A model generated the notes under the pieces. It was not told the origin of the DNA. It worked only from the letters and a program-made list of their open reading frames with translations, and ran no database searches. Positions 15,267 through 24,160 of a DNA stretch of 35,364 bases are shown one piece after another. The stretch comes from SIG440 sp045646865. Lineage in GTDB: Bacteria; Bacillota; Clostridia; Monoglobales; Monoglobaceae. Both the position numbers and the translations under genes were made by a program. The stretch is from positions 1 through 35,364 of the forward strand of contig JAZRLM010000003.1 of the NCBI GenBank assembly GCA_045646865.1. The letters are read 5' to 3'. Position 1 is the stretch's first letter. Each line of letters opens with the position of its first letter.

Positions 15267-15475
15267 TTGTAAAGAGACGGCACCGTACCCTTTATTTTTT
15301 TGAACACGCTACAAAAATAATTATGATTGTCAAAATCGAGCTTTTCGGCAACTTCTTTTATTGACATATTGCCTTTGAGCATTAGTATTGCATAATTTAT
15401 TTTCATCCGGTTGAAATAGGCGATAACACCCATTTCTGAATATTTTGAAAAGATTCTTGATAACTTGATCTTGCT
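15263..15475 (-). pseudogene. Remnant of an AraC-family regulator (C-terminal HTH only)
   Basis: Minus-strand translation gives the end of an AraC/XylS DNA-binding domain: LSRIFSKYSEMGVIAYFNRM, KINYAILMLKGNMSIKEVAE, KLDFDNHNYFCSVFKKIKGT and VPSLYK, then TAA at 15265-15263. The second helix-turn-helix (SIKEVAEKLDFDNHNYFCSVFKK) is complete, but the first is cut short. Upstream the frame continues only into unrelated AT-rich sequence (up to about 15540) with no start or ligand-binding domain. It is a decayed gene. The rest of this gap (15475-15590) is AT-rich with no gene. Confidence 0.8.
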
Positions 15476-15591
15476 CTTATTGCTCCTTTTTTGCGTACAT
15501 ATGGTGCTATAAAAAACAAAAAATTTTCTCTTTTAAATCTATTGCATTTTCAAATTGAATTTTGCATAAATGAAATTTGGAATAAAAGCTC

Positions 15592-15620
15592 TTGAAAAAA
15601 GGAAAAAAATGTTGTATAAT
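15592..15620 (+). promoter_or_regulatory. sigma-A promoter of oadB
   Basis: TTGAAA (15592-15597), a 17-nt spacer and TATAAT (15615-15620). A 50-nt leader follows. Confidence 0.8.
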
Positions 15621-15670
15621 TAATCTGTTGTCTTTTTGGTACAATTAAATAACATATCCGGAGGAATAAA

Positions 15671-16765
15671 ATGGAAGTACTTTACGAAAACTTACTTAAC
15701 ATCGAATGGCAGCAGATTGTTATGTGGATTATCGGCGGAATACTGATATTTCTTGCAATTAAAAAAGAAATGGAACCAACCCTTCTTTTGCCTATGGGTT
15801 TTGGTGCGATATTGGTTAACCTTCCTATGTCGGGTGCGGTTGAAACGGTGGAAACTCTGTTTAATGCAGGTATATCAAACGAGCTGTTCCCATTGATTTT
15901 GTTCATCGGTATCGGCGCAATGATTGACTTTGGACCGCTGCTTTCAAACCCAAAACTTATGATTTTCGGTGCGGCGGCACAGTTTGGTATATTCTTTACC
16001 CTTTGCTTTGCGTCAATGTTCTTTGATTTGAAGGACGCAGGGTCAATCGCTATTATCGGTGCGGCAGACGGCCCCACATCAATTGTTGTTGCTCAGGCTT
16101 TGGGAACAAAATACTTAGGCGCAATTATGGTTGCGGCATATTCGTATATGGCGCTTGTGCCCATTATTCAGCCGCCTGTAATCAAGCTCCTTACCACAAA
16201 GAAGGAACGTATGATTCGTATGGAATATACCGAGAAACCTGTTTCAAAGGTTACAAAAATTCTGTTCCCCATAATTATTACGGTTATTGCAGGTCTGGTC
16301 GCTCCCGGCTCAGTAGCGCTTGTCGGATTTTTGATGTTCGGTAACCTTATCCGTGAGTGCGGTGTTCTTAATTCACTTTCAGAAACTGCACAAAAGACAC
16401 TTGCAAATCTTATTACCATTTTCCTTGGTATCACAATTTCCTTTAAAATGCAGGCAGCAGACTTTCTTCAGCCCGATACATTGCTGATTCTTGGTCTGGG
16501 ACTTGTTGCATTTATTATGGATACTGCCGGCGGTGTTCTGTTTGCAAAGCTTTACAATCTGTTTGCTAAAAAGAAGATTAATCCTATGATTGGTGCAGCA
16601 GGTATTTCGGCATTCCCCATGTCCGGTCGTGTGGTACACAAAATGGGACTTAAGGAAGACCCGCAGAACTTCCTGCTTATGCATTCAATCGGTGTAAATG
16701 TTTCAGGACAGATTGCATCTGTTATTGCAGGCGGTATGATTCTTAATTTCTTTATGAATTTGTAA
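15671..16765 (+). CDS. oadB: Sodium-pumping decarboxylase beta subunit (OadB/GcdB/MmdB family)
   Basis: A 364-residue integral membrane protein with about nine hydrophobic segments. It shows the family hallmark IIGAADGPTSIVVAQ, whose Asp lies in the Na+ path, and GAAGISAFPMSGRVVHKMG followed by HSIGVNVSGQIASVIAGG near the C-terminus. Beta subunits decarboxylate carboxybiotin and export Na+. The complex also needs a carboxyltransferase and a biotin carrier, not in this window, so the substrate (oxaloacetate, methylmalonyl-CoA or glutaconyl-CoA) is open. CCGGAGG precedes the ATG. A gamma-like gene and pyk follow. Confidence 0.92.
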   Translation: MEVLYENLLNIEWQQIVMWIIGGILIFLAIKKEMEPTLLLPMGFGAILVNLPMSGAVETVETLFNAGISNELFPLILFIGIGAMIDFGPLLSNPKLMIFGAAAQFGIFFTLCFASMFFDLKDAGSIAIIGAADGPTSIVVAQALGTKYLGAIMVAAYSYMALVPIIQPPVIKLLTTKKERMIRMEYTEKPVSKVTKILFPIIITVIAGLVAPGSVALVGFLMFGNLIRECGVLNSLSETAQKTLANLITIFLGITISFKMQAADFLQPDTLLILGLGLVAFIMDTAGGVLFAKLYNLFAKKKINPMIGAAGISAFPMSGRVVHKMGLKEDPQNFLLMHSIGVNVSGQIASVIAGGMILNFFMNL

Positions 16766-16786
16766 TGTGAAAGGACGGAATTTATT

Positions 16787-16918
16787 ATGAATATAAATCC
16801 TGTAAATTTTATAAATAACCTGTCATATATGGGCATCGGTATGCTTGGAATATTCATCGTTATCGGTGTTATAATACTGTTGACAGCATTGCTTAATAAT
16901 ATAACAAGCAAAAAATAA
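16787..16918 (+). CDS. OadG-like small gamma subunit (43 residues)
   Basis: A small gene just after oadB with AAAGGACGG 7 nt before ATG 16787. It encodes one membrane helix, GIGMLGIFIVIGVIILLTAL, then LNNITSKK. The GIGMxGIFIVIGxIIL pattern is that of OadG-type gamma subunits, which anchor the decarboxylase in the membrane. It lacks the long C-terminal tail with Zn-binding residues of the Klebsiella protein, as do other short gamma subunits. Position and sequence agree, so the call is fairly strong despite its size. Confidence 0.8.
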   Translation: MNINPVNFINNLSYMGIGMLGIFIVIGVIILLTALLNNITSKK

Positions 16919-16945
16919 TTTCTCAATCCGAAGGGAGTAGGTAAT

Positions 16946-18364
16946 ATGCGAAAGACAAAAGTAATATGCACAATAGGACCCGCTTGCGAAACCGAGGAAA
17001 TCCTTACCCAGATGTGTCTTGAAGGTATGAATGTTGCAAGGCTTAACTTTTCACACGGTACTCATGCAGATCATCAGAACAAAATTGACCTTATCAAAAA
17101 GGTGAGGGAAAAACTCAACCTGCCTATCGCAATTATGCTTGATACCAAAGGCCCCGAATACAGAATCGGCACCTTTGAAAACAAAAAGGTTAATTTAAAA
17201 GACGGTGATACATTTACCTTTACAATTGACAATATTGTGGGCAATGAGGAACGTGTTTCTGTCAACTATGACCACCTGATGGAAGACTTGAATATTGGTG
17301 ATACCGTTTCGGTTAACAACGGTCTTGTAACATTCAGGGTTGTGGAAATCAAAGGTAATGACGCAATATGTCAGGTGCTTTCGGGCGGTGAGCTTTCTGA
17401 CAAAAAGAGTATGAACTTTCCCGGAAAGGTTATGAAGCACGAATTTTTAAGTCAGCAGGATAAGGAAGATTTGCTTTTCGGAATCGAAAATCAGGTTGAC
17501 TTTGTTGCGGCATCATTTGTGTCGCGCAAACAGGATGTTGTGGATATGCGGAATTTCCTTAATGCCAACGGCGGCGAGGAAATAGATATAATTGCCAAAA
17601 TCGAAAACCGCAGCGGTGTTGACAACGTTGAGGAAATCTGTGAAATTGCCGACGGTATAATGATTGCCCGTGGTGATTTGGGTGTGGAAATTCCATTTGT
17701 TGAAGTTCCTGCTGTGCAGAAATATCTTATCAACAAGTGCCGACTTCTCGGCAGCCGTGTTATTACCGCAACCGAAATGCTTGAAACAATGATTTACAAT
17801 CCCCGCCCTACACGCGCTGAGCTTTCAGACGTTGCCAATGCGGTATACGACGGCACATCCGCTGTTATGCTTTCGGGCGAAACTGCGTCGGGTAAATACC
17901 CTGTTGAGGCGGTAAAGAATATGGTTGAAATCGTAAGATTTACCGAGATGGGTATTAATTATTCAAAAAGGTTTAAAACTGCTGAATTTGAAATACACAG
18001 CAATCTTGACGCAATATCACATTCTACCTGTTCGATGGCAATTGACGTAAATGCCAAATGCATTGTTGTAAGTTCTATCAGTGGCAAAACCGCCCGTATG
18101 GTCAGCCGTTTCAGATGTCCTGTTGATATTATTGGTATGACCACCGATGAAAAAGTCAGAAGAAAGCTGAATTTAAGCTGGGGTGTAACCCCTGTTATGT
18201 GTGAAGAATTCAACTCTATTGAGGTAATGTTCTATCACGCAGTCAACGAGGCAAAAAAGATTTTTGACTTGTCAAAGGGCGACAATGTGGTGCTTACAGG
18301 CGGTCAGCCCAACGGTCAAAGCGGCAATACAAACATTATTAAGGTTGAAAAAATTTCAAGATAA
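16946..18364 (+). CDS. pyk: Pyruvate kinase
   Basis: A 472-residue glycolytic enzyme making pyruvate and ATP from PEP and ADP. Motifs: TKVICTIGPACE, MNVARLNFSHGTHADHQ, IMLDTKGPEYRIG, the Lys/Glu active-site stretch IIAKIENRSGVDN, and MIARGDLGVEIPFVEVP. The Mg/K site region VITATEMLETMIYNPRPTRA has Glu-Met where most pyruvate kinases have Gln-Met (ATQML). It lacks the extra C-terminal PEP-utiliser domain of some Bacilli. ATG 16946 has GAAGGGAG upstream. It may be co-transcribed with oadB, both acting around pyruvate. Confidence 0.96.
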   Translation: MRKTKVICTIGPACETEEILTQMCLEGMNVARLNFSHGTHADHQNKIDLIKKVREKLNLPIAIMLDTKGPEYRIGTFENKKVNLKDGDTFTFTIDNIVGNEERVSVNYDHLMEDLNIGDTVSVNNGLVTFRVVEIKGNDAICQVLSGGELSDKKSMNFPGKVMKHEFLSQQDKEDLLFGIENQVDFVAASFVSRKQDVVDMRNFLNANGGEEIDIIAKIENRSGVDNVEEICEIADGIMIARGDLGVEIPFVEVPAVQKYLINKCRLLGSRVITATEMLETMIYNPRPTRAELSDVANAVYDGTSAVMLSGETASGKYPVEAVKNMVEIVRFTEMGINYSKRFKTAEFEIHSNLDAISHSTCSMAIDVNAKCIVVSSISGKTARMVSRFRCPVDIIGMTTDEKVRRKLNLSWGVTPVMCEEFNSIEVMFYHAVNEAKKIFDLSKGDNVVLTGGQPNGQSGNTNIIKVEKISR

Positions 18365-18375
18365 AAACATATATT

Positions 18376-18423
18376 ATATGCACATTCAAAAGCCAGACAC
18401 TTTTGAATGTGCATATTTTTTTT
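18376..18423 (+). terminator. Rho-independent terminator after pyk
   Basis: A perfect 17-bp stem (18376-18392 with 18400-18416), a 7-nt loop and a T-run to 18423. Confidence 0.95.
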
Positions 18424-18469
18424 AATCATGGTCAGACTAAAATAGCCAGGATAAACAGAGGTGAGATTT

Positions 18470-19018
18470 ATGGATTATATTTTCGCATATTATTGTGCGC
18501 CTGCATTGGCAGGAATTAAGTCTGCCAATATTGTTTCTTGCGATAAATTAAAAATAAGGGATGCAGAGGAGAAGATTGCCCGCTTAAATTTACAGCTGAA
18601 TAAAAAGGACATCTTTTTTGAAATCCTGTGGCGATGCAGCAAAAGTATACTTGTAATGGTTTACCGTAAGAGGGTTCTTGAAAAAAAGCTGGGTGAAGAA
18701 AAAATTTACAGATTTCTGCGTACCTTCGGATATCCCGAAAGGGTGACTTCGGAGGGTTATATTGAGTTTCTTAAATCCAGAATGAAAAATCAGGAATTTC
18801 CTCACGAAATAGGTGCGTTTCTGGGGTATCCGCTGCACGACATTCAGGGCTTTTTGTATCATAAGGACTTTGGCTGTATTTTGTGCGGCGAATGGAAGGT
18901 GTATAAAGATGCCGAAAGGGCTGAAAAGCTTTTTGACAGATTTGCAGCTTGCCGCAGGGCTGTTACAGACAGGGTAATGCGGGGTTATACTCTGGCGCAG
19001 ATATTCTGTGCGGTTTAA
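18470..19018 (+). CDS. DUF3793 family protein
   Basis: A 182-residue soluble protein of unknown function, recognised by the DUF3793 pattern: an N-terminal CAPALAGIKSANIV segment, the KSILVMVYRKRVLEKKL block, then LRTFGYPE, FPHEIGAFLGYPLHDIQGFL and a C-terminal cysteine-containing CILCGEWKVYKDAERAEKLF. These proteins occur widely in anaerobic Clostridia, often near flavodoxins or metal-uptake genes, but neither is here. ATG 18470 has AGAGGTGAG upstream; a GTG at 18461 overlaps that ribosome site and is less likely. Confidence 0.85.
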   Translation: MDYIFAYYCAPALAGIKSANIVSCDKLKIRDAEEKIARLNLQLNKKDIFFEILWRCSKSILVMVYRKRVLEKKLGEEKIYRFLRTFGYPERVTSEGYIEFLKSRMKNQEFPHEIGAFLGYPLHDIQGFLYHKDFGCILCGEWKVYKDAERAEKLFDRFAACRRAVTDRVMRGYTLAQIFCAV

Positions 19019-19043
19019 GGTTTAGCAAAATGTGTCAAAGGTA

Positions 19044-19072
19044 TTGATTTATCAGGGATATTCTGTTATACT
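19044..19072 (+). promoter_or_regulatory. sigma-A promoter of the CBM9-like gene
   Basis: TTGATT (19044-19049), a 17-nt spacer and TATACT (19067-19072), 41 nt before the start codon. Confidence 0.65.
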
Positions 19073-19113
19073 GTTTTAAAAATTAATCAGTTTACGGAAT
19101 GGAGAGATTTGAT

Positions 19114-19698
19114 ATGTATAAAATTAAGAAAAAAGGCTCTGCCGATATCCCGACAATTACAATCACCGACTATATTAACCCTGATGGTTACTGCCCTAAG
19201 ATTGTATTTTCTGCAACTTACAGCGATGAGGGTTTTCATGCACATTTTGATGCATACGAAAAGAACCCCAGAGCGGTAGTTACCGAGCATCAGGGTCCGG
19301 TTTGCAGCGATAGCTGCCTTGAATGGTTTATGAATTTTGACCCCGTTCATACAGACAGATATTTCAACATCGAAATGAATGCAAAGGGTACTGCCAATAT
19401 CGCCTTCCGCAAGGACAGATATGACAAGACACCCCTGACCGATGAAGATATCCAATCGTTGAATATCAAAACCGAAATTTTTGAAGATTACTGGACATTA
19501 GACTACACTGTAACATTTGAGCTTCTCAAAAAATATATTCCCGATTACGAATTCAAAAAGGGTCTTGAATGTCCTGCAAATGTATACAAATGCGGAGACG
19601 AGACCGAGGTGCCTCATTACGGATGCTGGTGTATGGTCAGCCGCGAAAAGCCGGATTTTCATATACCTGCGTATTTTGGCAGAATGATAATAGAATAA
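19114..19698 (+). CDS. CBM9-like (carbohydrate-binding family 9) protein
   Basis: A 194-residue protein with no signal peptide or membrane segment. Its DSCLEWFMNFDPVHTDRYFNIEMNAKG region (seen as DSCLEWFMNF, YFNIEMNAKG) and later WTLDYTVTFELL resemble the beta-sandwich of CBM9-like domains. These stand alone in many Clostridia and their ligands are unknown. ATG 19114 is preferred over the in-frame ATG 19099 because GGAGAG lies 8 nt before it. It is a single gene with its own promoter. The family call is from pattern recognition only. Confidence 0.65.
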   Translation: MYKIKKKGSADIPTITITDYINPDGYCPKIVFSATYSDEGFHAHFDAYEKNPRAVVTEHQGPVCSDSCLEWFMNFDPVHTDRYFNIEMNAKGTANIAFRKDRYDKTPLTDEDIQSLNIKTEIFEDYWTLDYTVTFELLKKYIPDYEFKKGLECPANVYKCGDETEVPHYGCWCMVSREKPDFHIPAYFGRMIIE

Positions 19699-19706
19699 TA
19701 AACACA

Positions 19707-19743
19707 AAAGGAAGGGCGTAAAAACCTTTCCTTTGTTGTTTTA
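19707..19743 (+). terminator. Weak terminator between convergent genes
   Basis: AAAGGAA (19707-19713) pairs with TTCCTTT (19728-19734), followed by a TTGTTGTTTTATT tail that reaches the stop of the convergent DUF2508 gene. Confidence 0.4.
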
Positions 19744-20028
19744 TTCCACCGAAAAATTTTCAGGCATAGTATAAACTGCTTTATATTCCGAAATCAGTTG
19801 TTCATATCTGGTCTGTTCAGACTGGATTTTGTAGATATAAAAGTCTATCAGCTTCGGTTCGGTGACATTATTAAAATTTTCCATTGCAAGGCGCATTTCT
19901 GCCCTTGTGTGCTCAATGTTGGATTTAAGCTCGTTAATACGCTTTTCATATGCAGGGTCAGGCTTGGTTTTTAGTTTTACAACCTTGTCCCTGATGGAGG
20001 TGATATTGGCGGAAAGTCGTGCAAACAT
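19741..20028 (-). CDS. DUF2508 (YaaL-like) family protein
   Basis: A 95-residue, largely helical and charged protein. The C-terminal half (RLAMENFNNVTEPKLIDFYI, then YKIQSEQTRYEQLISEYK) fits the DUF2508/YaaL pattern, a small family of unknown function common in sporulating Firmicutes. It ends just past the convergent CBM9-like gene. The frame opens at ATG 20037, but AAAGGA touches that codon and lies 9 nt before ATG 20028, so 20028 is chosen. Confidence 0.7.
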   Translation of the reverse strand: MFARLSANITSIRDKVVKLKTKPDPAYEKRINELKSNIEHTRAEMRLAMENFNNVTEPKLIDFYIYKIQSEQTRYEQLISEYKAVYTMPENFSVE

Positions 20029-20123
20029 TCGGGTCATTCCTTTCGATTTTTGCTTTTGTTACATATTATGGGCTGATATATGAAAATTATTCCAAAATAT
20101 TTGCTAAGATTTCAAAAGAACAC

Positions 20124-20179
20124 TTGTGCAATCGGCAAAAGTGTGATATACTATATGAGATTATGTAAAATGGTATAAT
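20124..20179 (+). promoter_or_regulatory. Tandem sigma-A promoters of secA
   Basis: First: TTGTGC (20124-20129), 17-nt spacer, TATACT (20147-20152). Second: an extended -10, TGGTATAAT (20171-20179), with a poor -35. secA starts at 20235. Confidence 0.6.
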
Positions 20180-20234
20180 TGTGTGCATTATGCATTGAAT
20201 ATGACTGAAAATTTTGAATACGGAGGTTATAGAA

Positions 20235-22991
20235 ATGGGTTTTAAAGGATTGATTGAAAAAGTTATTGGCACATACAGCGAGCGCGAGTTAAAGCGCATT
20301 AATCCCATAGTTGATAAGGTTATGGATCTTGAGCCTGAAATGCAGAAAAAGACGGATAGCGAACTTAAAGCAATGACTGATATTTTCAAACAGCGTCTTG
20401 CAAACGGTGAAACCCTTGACGACATTCTGCCCGAGGCATTTGCTGTTTGCCGTGAGGCGGCGTGGCGTGTTCTTGGTATGAAGCATTTCCGTGTGCAGGT
20501 TATCGGCGGTATAGTTCTTCATCAGGGCAGAATTTCCGAAATGAAAACAGGTGAAGGTAAAACTTTGGTTGCAACCCTGCCTGCATACTTGAATGCACTT
20601 TCTGGCAAGGGTGTTCATATCGTAACGGTTAATGACTACCTTGCAAAGCGTGACAGCGAATGGATGGGTAAACTCTATAACTTCCTTGGCCTCAGTGTTG
20701 GTCTTATTATTCACGAAAAAGAAAATGCCCAGCGCAGAGAAGCCTACGCGGCAGACATTACCTACGGCACCAACAACGAGATGGGCTTTGACTATCTGCG
20801 TGACAATATGGTGATTTATAAAGAGAACAAGGTTCAGCGCGGACACAACTATGCAATCGTTGACGAAGTGGACAGTATCTTAGTTGACGAAGCAAGAACA
20901 CCTCTTATAATTTCGGGTGTGGGCGATAAATCCACCTCACTTTACGAGCAGGCAAACATTTTTGCAAGAACCCTTCGTTCAAGAACTGTTGTAGAAACCG
21001 ACAGCAAAGCCGAGGACGAGGAAGTTTTTGCCGATGTAGACTATGTTATAGACGAAAAGGCAAAATCTGCAACCCTTACCCCGTCAGGTGTTAAAAAGGT
21101 TGAAGCAGCATTTGGAATTGAAAACCTTACCGACCCCGAAAATGCAACCATTTCACATCACGTTAATCAGGCAATCAAAGCCAACGGAGTTATGAAACGT
21201 GATAAGGATTATGTTGTAAAAGACGGTCAGGTTATAATCGTTGACGAATTTACGGGACGTTTGATGTTTGGTCGCCGTTACAGCGACGGACTGCATCAGG
21301 CAATTGAAGCAAAGGAAGGGGTTAAGGTTGAAAACGAGAGCAAAACTCTTGCTACCATTACTTTCCAGAATTTCTTCCGTCTGTATGACAAGCTATCGGG
21401 TATGACTGGTACAGCTCTCACCGAGGAAGACGAATTCCGTGAAATATATAAGCTTGACGTTGTGGTTATTCCCACCAACAAGCCTCTTATCCGTCAGGAT
21501 TTGCCCGATATTATATACAAGACCGAAAACGGCAAGTACAACGCAGTAATTGCCGAGGTGGAAAAGGCTCACGCAAAGGGTCAGCCTGTGCTTATCGGTA
21601 CAGTTTCAATCGAAAAGTCCGAAAAGCTCAGCGGTATGCTGAAACGCAAGGGCATAAAGCATAATGTTCTGAATGCAAAGATGCACGAGAAGGAAGCCGA
21701 GATTGTTGCTCAGGCAGGTAAGCTTGGTTCTGTTACCATTGCCACCAACATGGCGGGCCGTGGTACCGATATTGTTCTTGGCGGTAATGCAGAATTCCTT
21801 GCCAAAGACGAAATGACAAAGATGGGCTTTACTCCCGAATTGATTGTTCAGGCAACAGGTTTTGCAGAAACCGACGATGCTGAAATCCTTAATGCAAGAG
21901 CCACATTTAAAGAGCTTAACGACAAATACAAGGCAGAAATCGAGCCCGAACAGAAAAAAGTTCTTGAGGCAGGCGGTTTGTACATTATCGGTACAGAACG
22001 TCACGAAAGCCGCCGTATTGACAATCAGCTCCGTGGTCGTGCAGGACGTCAGGGTGATGCAGGTAAGTCAAGATTTTTCCTTTCACTTGAGGATGACCTG
22101 ATGCGTCTGTTTGCGGCAGAGCGAATCAGCAGAATTATGGAAATGGTCGGCTTTGGCGACGACGAGGCAATCGACAGCAAGTTGTTCTCAAATACTCTGG
22201 AGGTTGCTCAGGCAAGAGTTGAGGGTCACCACTTTGATATAAGAAAGCACGTTTTAAGTTATGATGATGTTAACAATCAGCAACGTGAAATGATTTACAA
22301 GCAGAGAGACGAAGTTCTTGACGGCGTTGACCTGAAGGCGACTATCGAAAAGATGATGCGCAGTGTTATAGGTGAAATTGTGTCATCAAATACCGGTGGT
22401 ACTTCGCTTGCAGAAGACTGGATGTGGGATACAATCCGTGACAGACTTACAAAAGTTTTCGGTGCATTTGAACCCGGCGACCTTGAATTTGAGGAAATCG
22501 AGATTGACCGTATGACTGTTGATTCTCTTACCGATGATTTAATGGAAAAGGTTCTTGTAAAGTATGCCGCACAGGAAGAACTGTTTGGCGATGCAATCCG
22601 CGAAGTAGAACGTATAATCCTTCTCCGCACGGTTGATGCAAAGTGGATGGACCATATCGACAATATGGAACAGCTTCGTCAGGGTATTTCACTTCGTGCA
22701 TATGCACAGCGTGACCCGGTTATTGAATACAAGTTTGAGGCTATGGATATGTTTGATGAAATGATTGCATCAATCAAGGAAGAAACCGTTACGGGTATGT
22801 TCCACGTAAGACCCGAAGCCCCGATGGAACGCAAACAGGTGGCAAAACCCATTGCTGAAAATCACGGTGGCGACGGTACATTGCAAAAGAAACCTGTTGT
22901 CAAAGGCGAAAAGGTCGGCAGAAACGACCCGTGTCCCTGCGGTAGCGGCAAAAAGTATAAGCAGTGCTGTCTTGGCAAAAACGAGCAGTAG
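20235..22991 (+). CDS. secA: Protein translocase ATPase SecA
   Basis: A 918-residue motor that pushes preproteins through SecYEG. Walker A is MKTGEGKT (103-110), followed by the DEAD-type box IVDEVDSILVDEARTPLIISG (seen as VDEVDSILVDEA). The preprotein cross-linking domain, the second helicase half with VTIATNMAGRGTDIVLGG, GTERHESRRIDNQLRGRAGR, and the scaffold/wing domains follow. It ends with the zinc-binding CPCGSGKKYKQCC that contacts SecB, ribosomes or phospholipid. ATG 20235 has CGGAGGT; the frame is open from 20214. prfB follows, as is common in Firmicutes. Confidence 0.98.
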   Translation: MGFKGLIEKVIGTYSERELKRINPIVDKVMDLEPEMQKKTDSELKAMTDIFKQRLANGETLDDILPEAFAVCREAAWRVLGMKHFRVQVIGGIVLHQGRISEMKTGEGKTLVATLPAYLNALSGKGVHIVTVNDYLAKRDSEWMGKLYNFLGLSVGLIIHEKENAQRREAYAADITYGTNNEMGFDYLRDNMVIYKENKVQRGHNYAIVDEVDSILVDEARTPLIISGVGDKSTSLYEQANIFARTLRSRTVVETDSKAEDEEVFADVDYVIDEKAKSATLTPSGVKKVEAAFGIENLTDPENATISHHVNQAIKANGVMKRDKDYVVKDGQVIIVDEFTGRLMFGRRYSDGLHQAIEAKEGVKVENESKTLATITFQNFFRLYDKLSGMTGTALTEEDEFREIYKLDVVVIPTNKPLIRQDLPDIIYKTENGKYNAVIAEVEKAHAKGQPVLIGTVSIEKSEKLSGMLKRKGIKHNVLNAKMHEKEAEIVAQAGKLGSVTIATNMAGRGTDIVLGGNAEFLAKDEMTKMGFTPELIVQATGFAETDDAEILNARATFKELNDKYKAEIEPEQKKVLEAGGLYIIGTERHESRRIDNQLRGRAGRQGDAGKSRFFLSLEDDLMRLFAAERISRIMEMVGFGDDEAIDSKLFSNTLEVAQARVEGHHFDIRKHVLSYDDVNNQQREMIYKQRDEVLDGVDLKATIEKMMRSVIGEIVSSNTGGTSLAEDWMWDTIRDRLTKVFGAFEPGDLEFEEIEIDRMTVDSLTDDLMEKVLVKYAAQEELFGDAIREVERIILLRTVDAKWMDHIDNMEQLRQGISLRAYAQRDPVIEYKFEAMDMFDEMIASIKEETVTGMFHVRPEAPMERKQVAKPIAENHGGDGTLQKKPVVKGEKVGRNDPCPCGSGKKYKQCCLGKNEQ

Positions 22992-23026
22992 AGAGCAAAT
23001 AAAATATCTTTAAAGGATGTGAAAAT

Positions 23027-24146
23027 GTGATAGAGTTCGATGAATACAAGCTGGAGCTTGACGGAATGAAGAAAGATATTACAGATTTGAGGGATTCACT
23101 TTAACATCGAAAAAACGATGGAAGAAATCTCCGAACTTGATGCAAAAACTATGGAACCCGATTTCTACGGCGATATGGATGCCGCGGGCAAGGTTCTGCA
23201 AAGAATAAAAGGATTAAAAAATAAGGTTGAAAGATACGAAGCTCTGTATGGTGCATGGGACGATTTGACAACACTTGTGGCGCTTGCCATTGAAGAAGGT
23301 GACGCAACTGTCCTTGACGAGGTAAAGGAGGGCTTTAAGGAGCTTTCCGAAAACTTAAGCTCAATGAAGCTTGAAACCTTACTTTCGGGCAAGTACGACG
23401 GCAACAATGCAATCCTTACCCTTCACGCAGGGGCGGGCGGCACCGAGGCTCAGGACTGGTGCGAGATGCTTTACCGTATGTACACACGTTGGGCAGAACG
23501 TCGTGGTTTTAAGGTTGAAACCCTTGACTTTCTTGACGGTGAAGAGGCAGGTATAAAAAGTGTTACCTTCCAGATAGAGGGCGTAAATGCCTATGGCTAT
23601 GCCAAGTGCGAAAAGGGTGTACACCGTTTAGTTCGTATATCCCCGTTTGATTCGTCAGGCAGACGGCATACCTCATTTGCATCACTTGATGTTATGCCTG
23701 AAATTGATGACGATATTGAAATAAATATCAACCCCGAAGATTTAAAGGTAGATACTTACCGTGCCAGCGGTGCGGGCGGTCAGCACGTCAACAAAACCGA
23801 GTCGGCAATCCGTATAACCCACCTTCCCACAGGTGTAATCGTAACCTGCCAGAACGAACGTTCACAGCACAAAAACCGTGAAACGGCAATGAAAATGCTG
23901 AAATCCAAGCTGGTTGAAATTGCAGAACGTGAGCAAAAGGAAAAGATTGAAGACTTAAAAGGTGTTCAGATGGAAATTGGCTGGGGCAGTCAGATACGCT
24001 CTTATGTGTTCCACCCGTACAGTATGGTGAAAGACCACAGAACAAGCTTTGAGACGGGTAATACAGGTGCGGTTATGGACGGCGACCTTGACGGATTTAT
24101 TGACGCATATCTTACAGCTTTGTCACGTGGCGAGCTTGAAAAATAG
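23027..24146 (+). CDS. prfB: Peptide chain release factor 2, made by +1 frameshifting
   Basis: Release factor for UGA and UAA. Zero-frame ORF1 starts at GTG 23027 (AAAGGA 9 nt upstream) and reads MIEFDEYKLELDG, MKKDITDLRDSL (25 codons), then TAA at 23102-23104. A +1 slip on CTT joins AAC (23103) and the main frame to give 372 residues. RF2 identity is shown by the SPF anticodon-like tripeptide in RISPFDSSGRRHTSF and the peptidyl-hydrolase GGQ in SGAGGQHVNKTESA. The unusual point is that the frameshift stop is TAA rather than the usual TGA. It is preceded by secA and followed by prfA 14 nt later. Confidence 0.94.
23090..23105 (+). promoter_or_regulatory. Programmed +1 frameshift site of prfB with a TAA stop
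   Basis: AGGGAT-TCA-CTT-TAA-C: an internal Shine-Dalgarno (AGGG) three nt before the slippery CTT, then the stop and C. The spacing equals the Escherichia coli site (AGGGGG-TAT-CTT-TGA-C). Slipping from CTT to TTT places AAC in frame. Confidence 0.9.
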
Positions 24147-24160
24147 AGAGGATAGAGATT

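Noticed and set aside
23118..24146. prfB starting at ATG 23118 as a simple gene
   Set aside because: It would lose the conserved MIEFDEYKLEL N-terminus encoded by the short zero-frame ORF; the slippery site and internal ribosome-binding sequence show a programmed frameshift.
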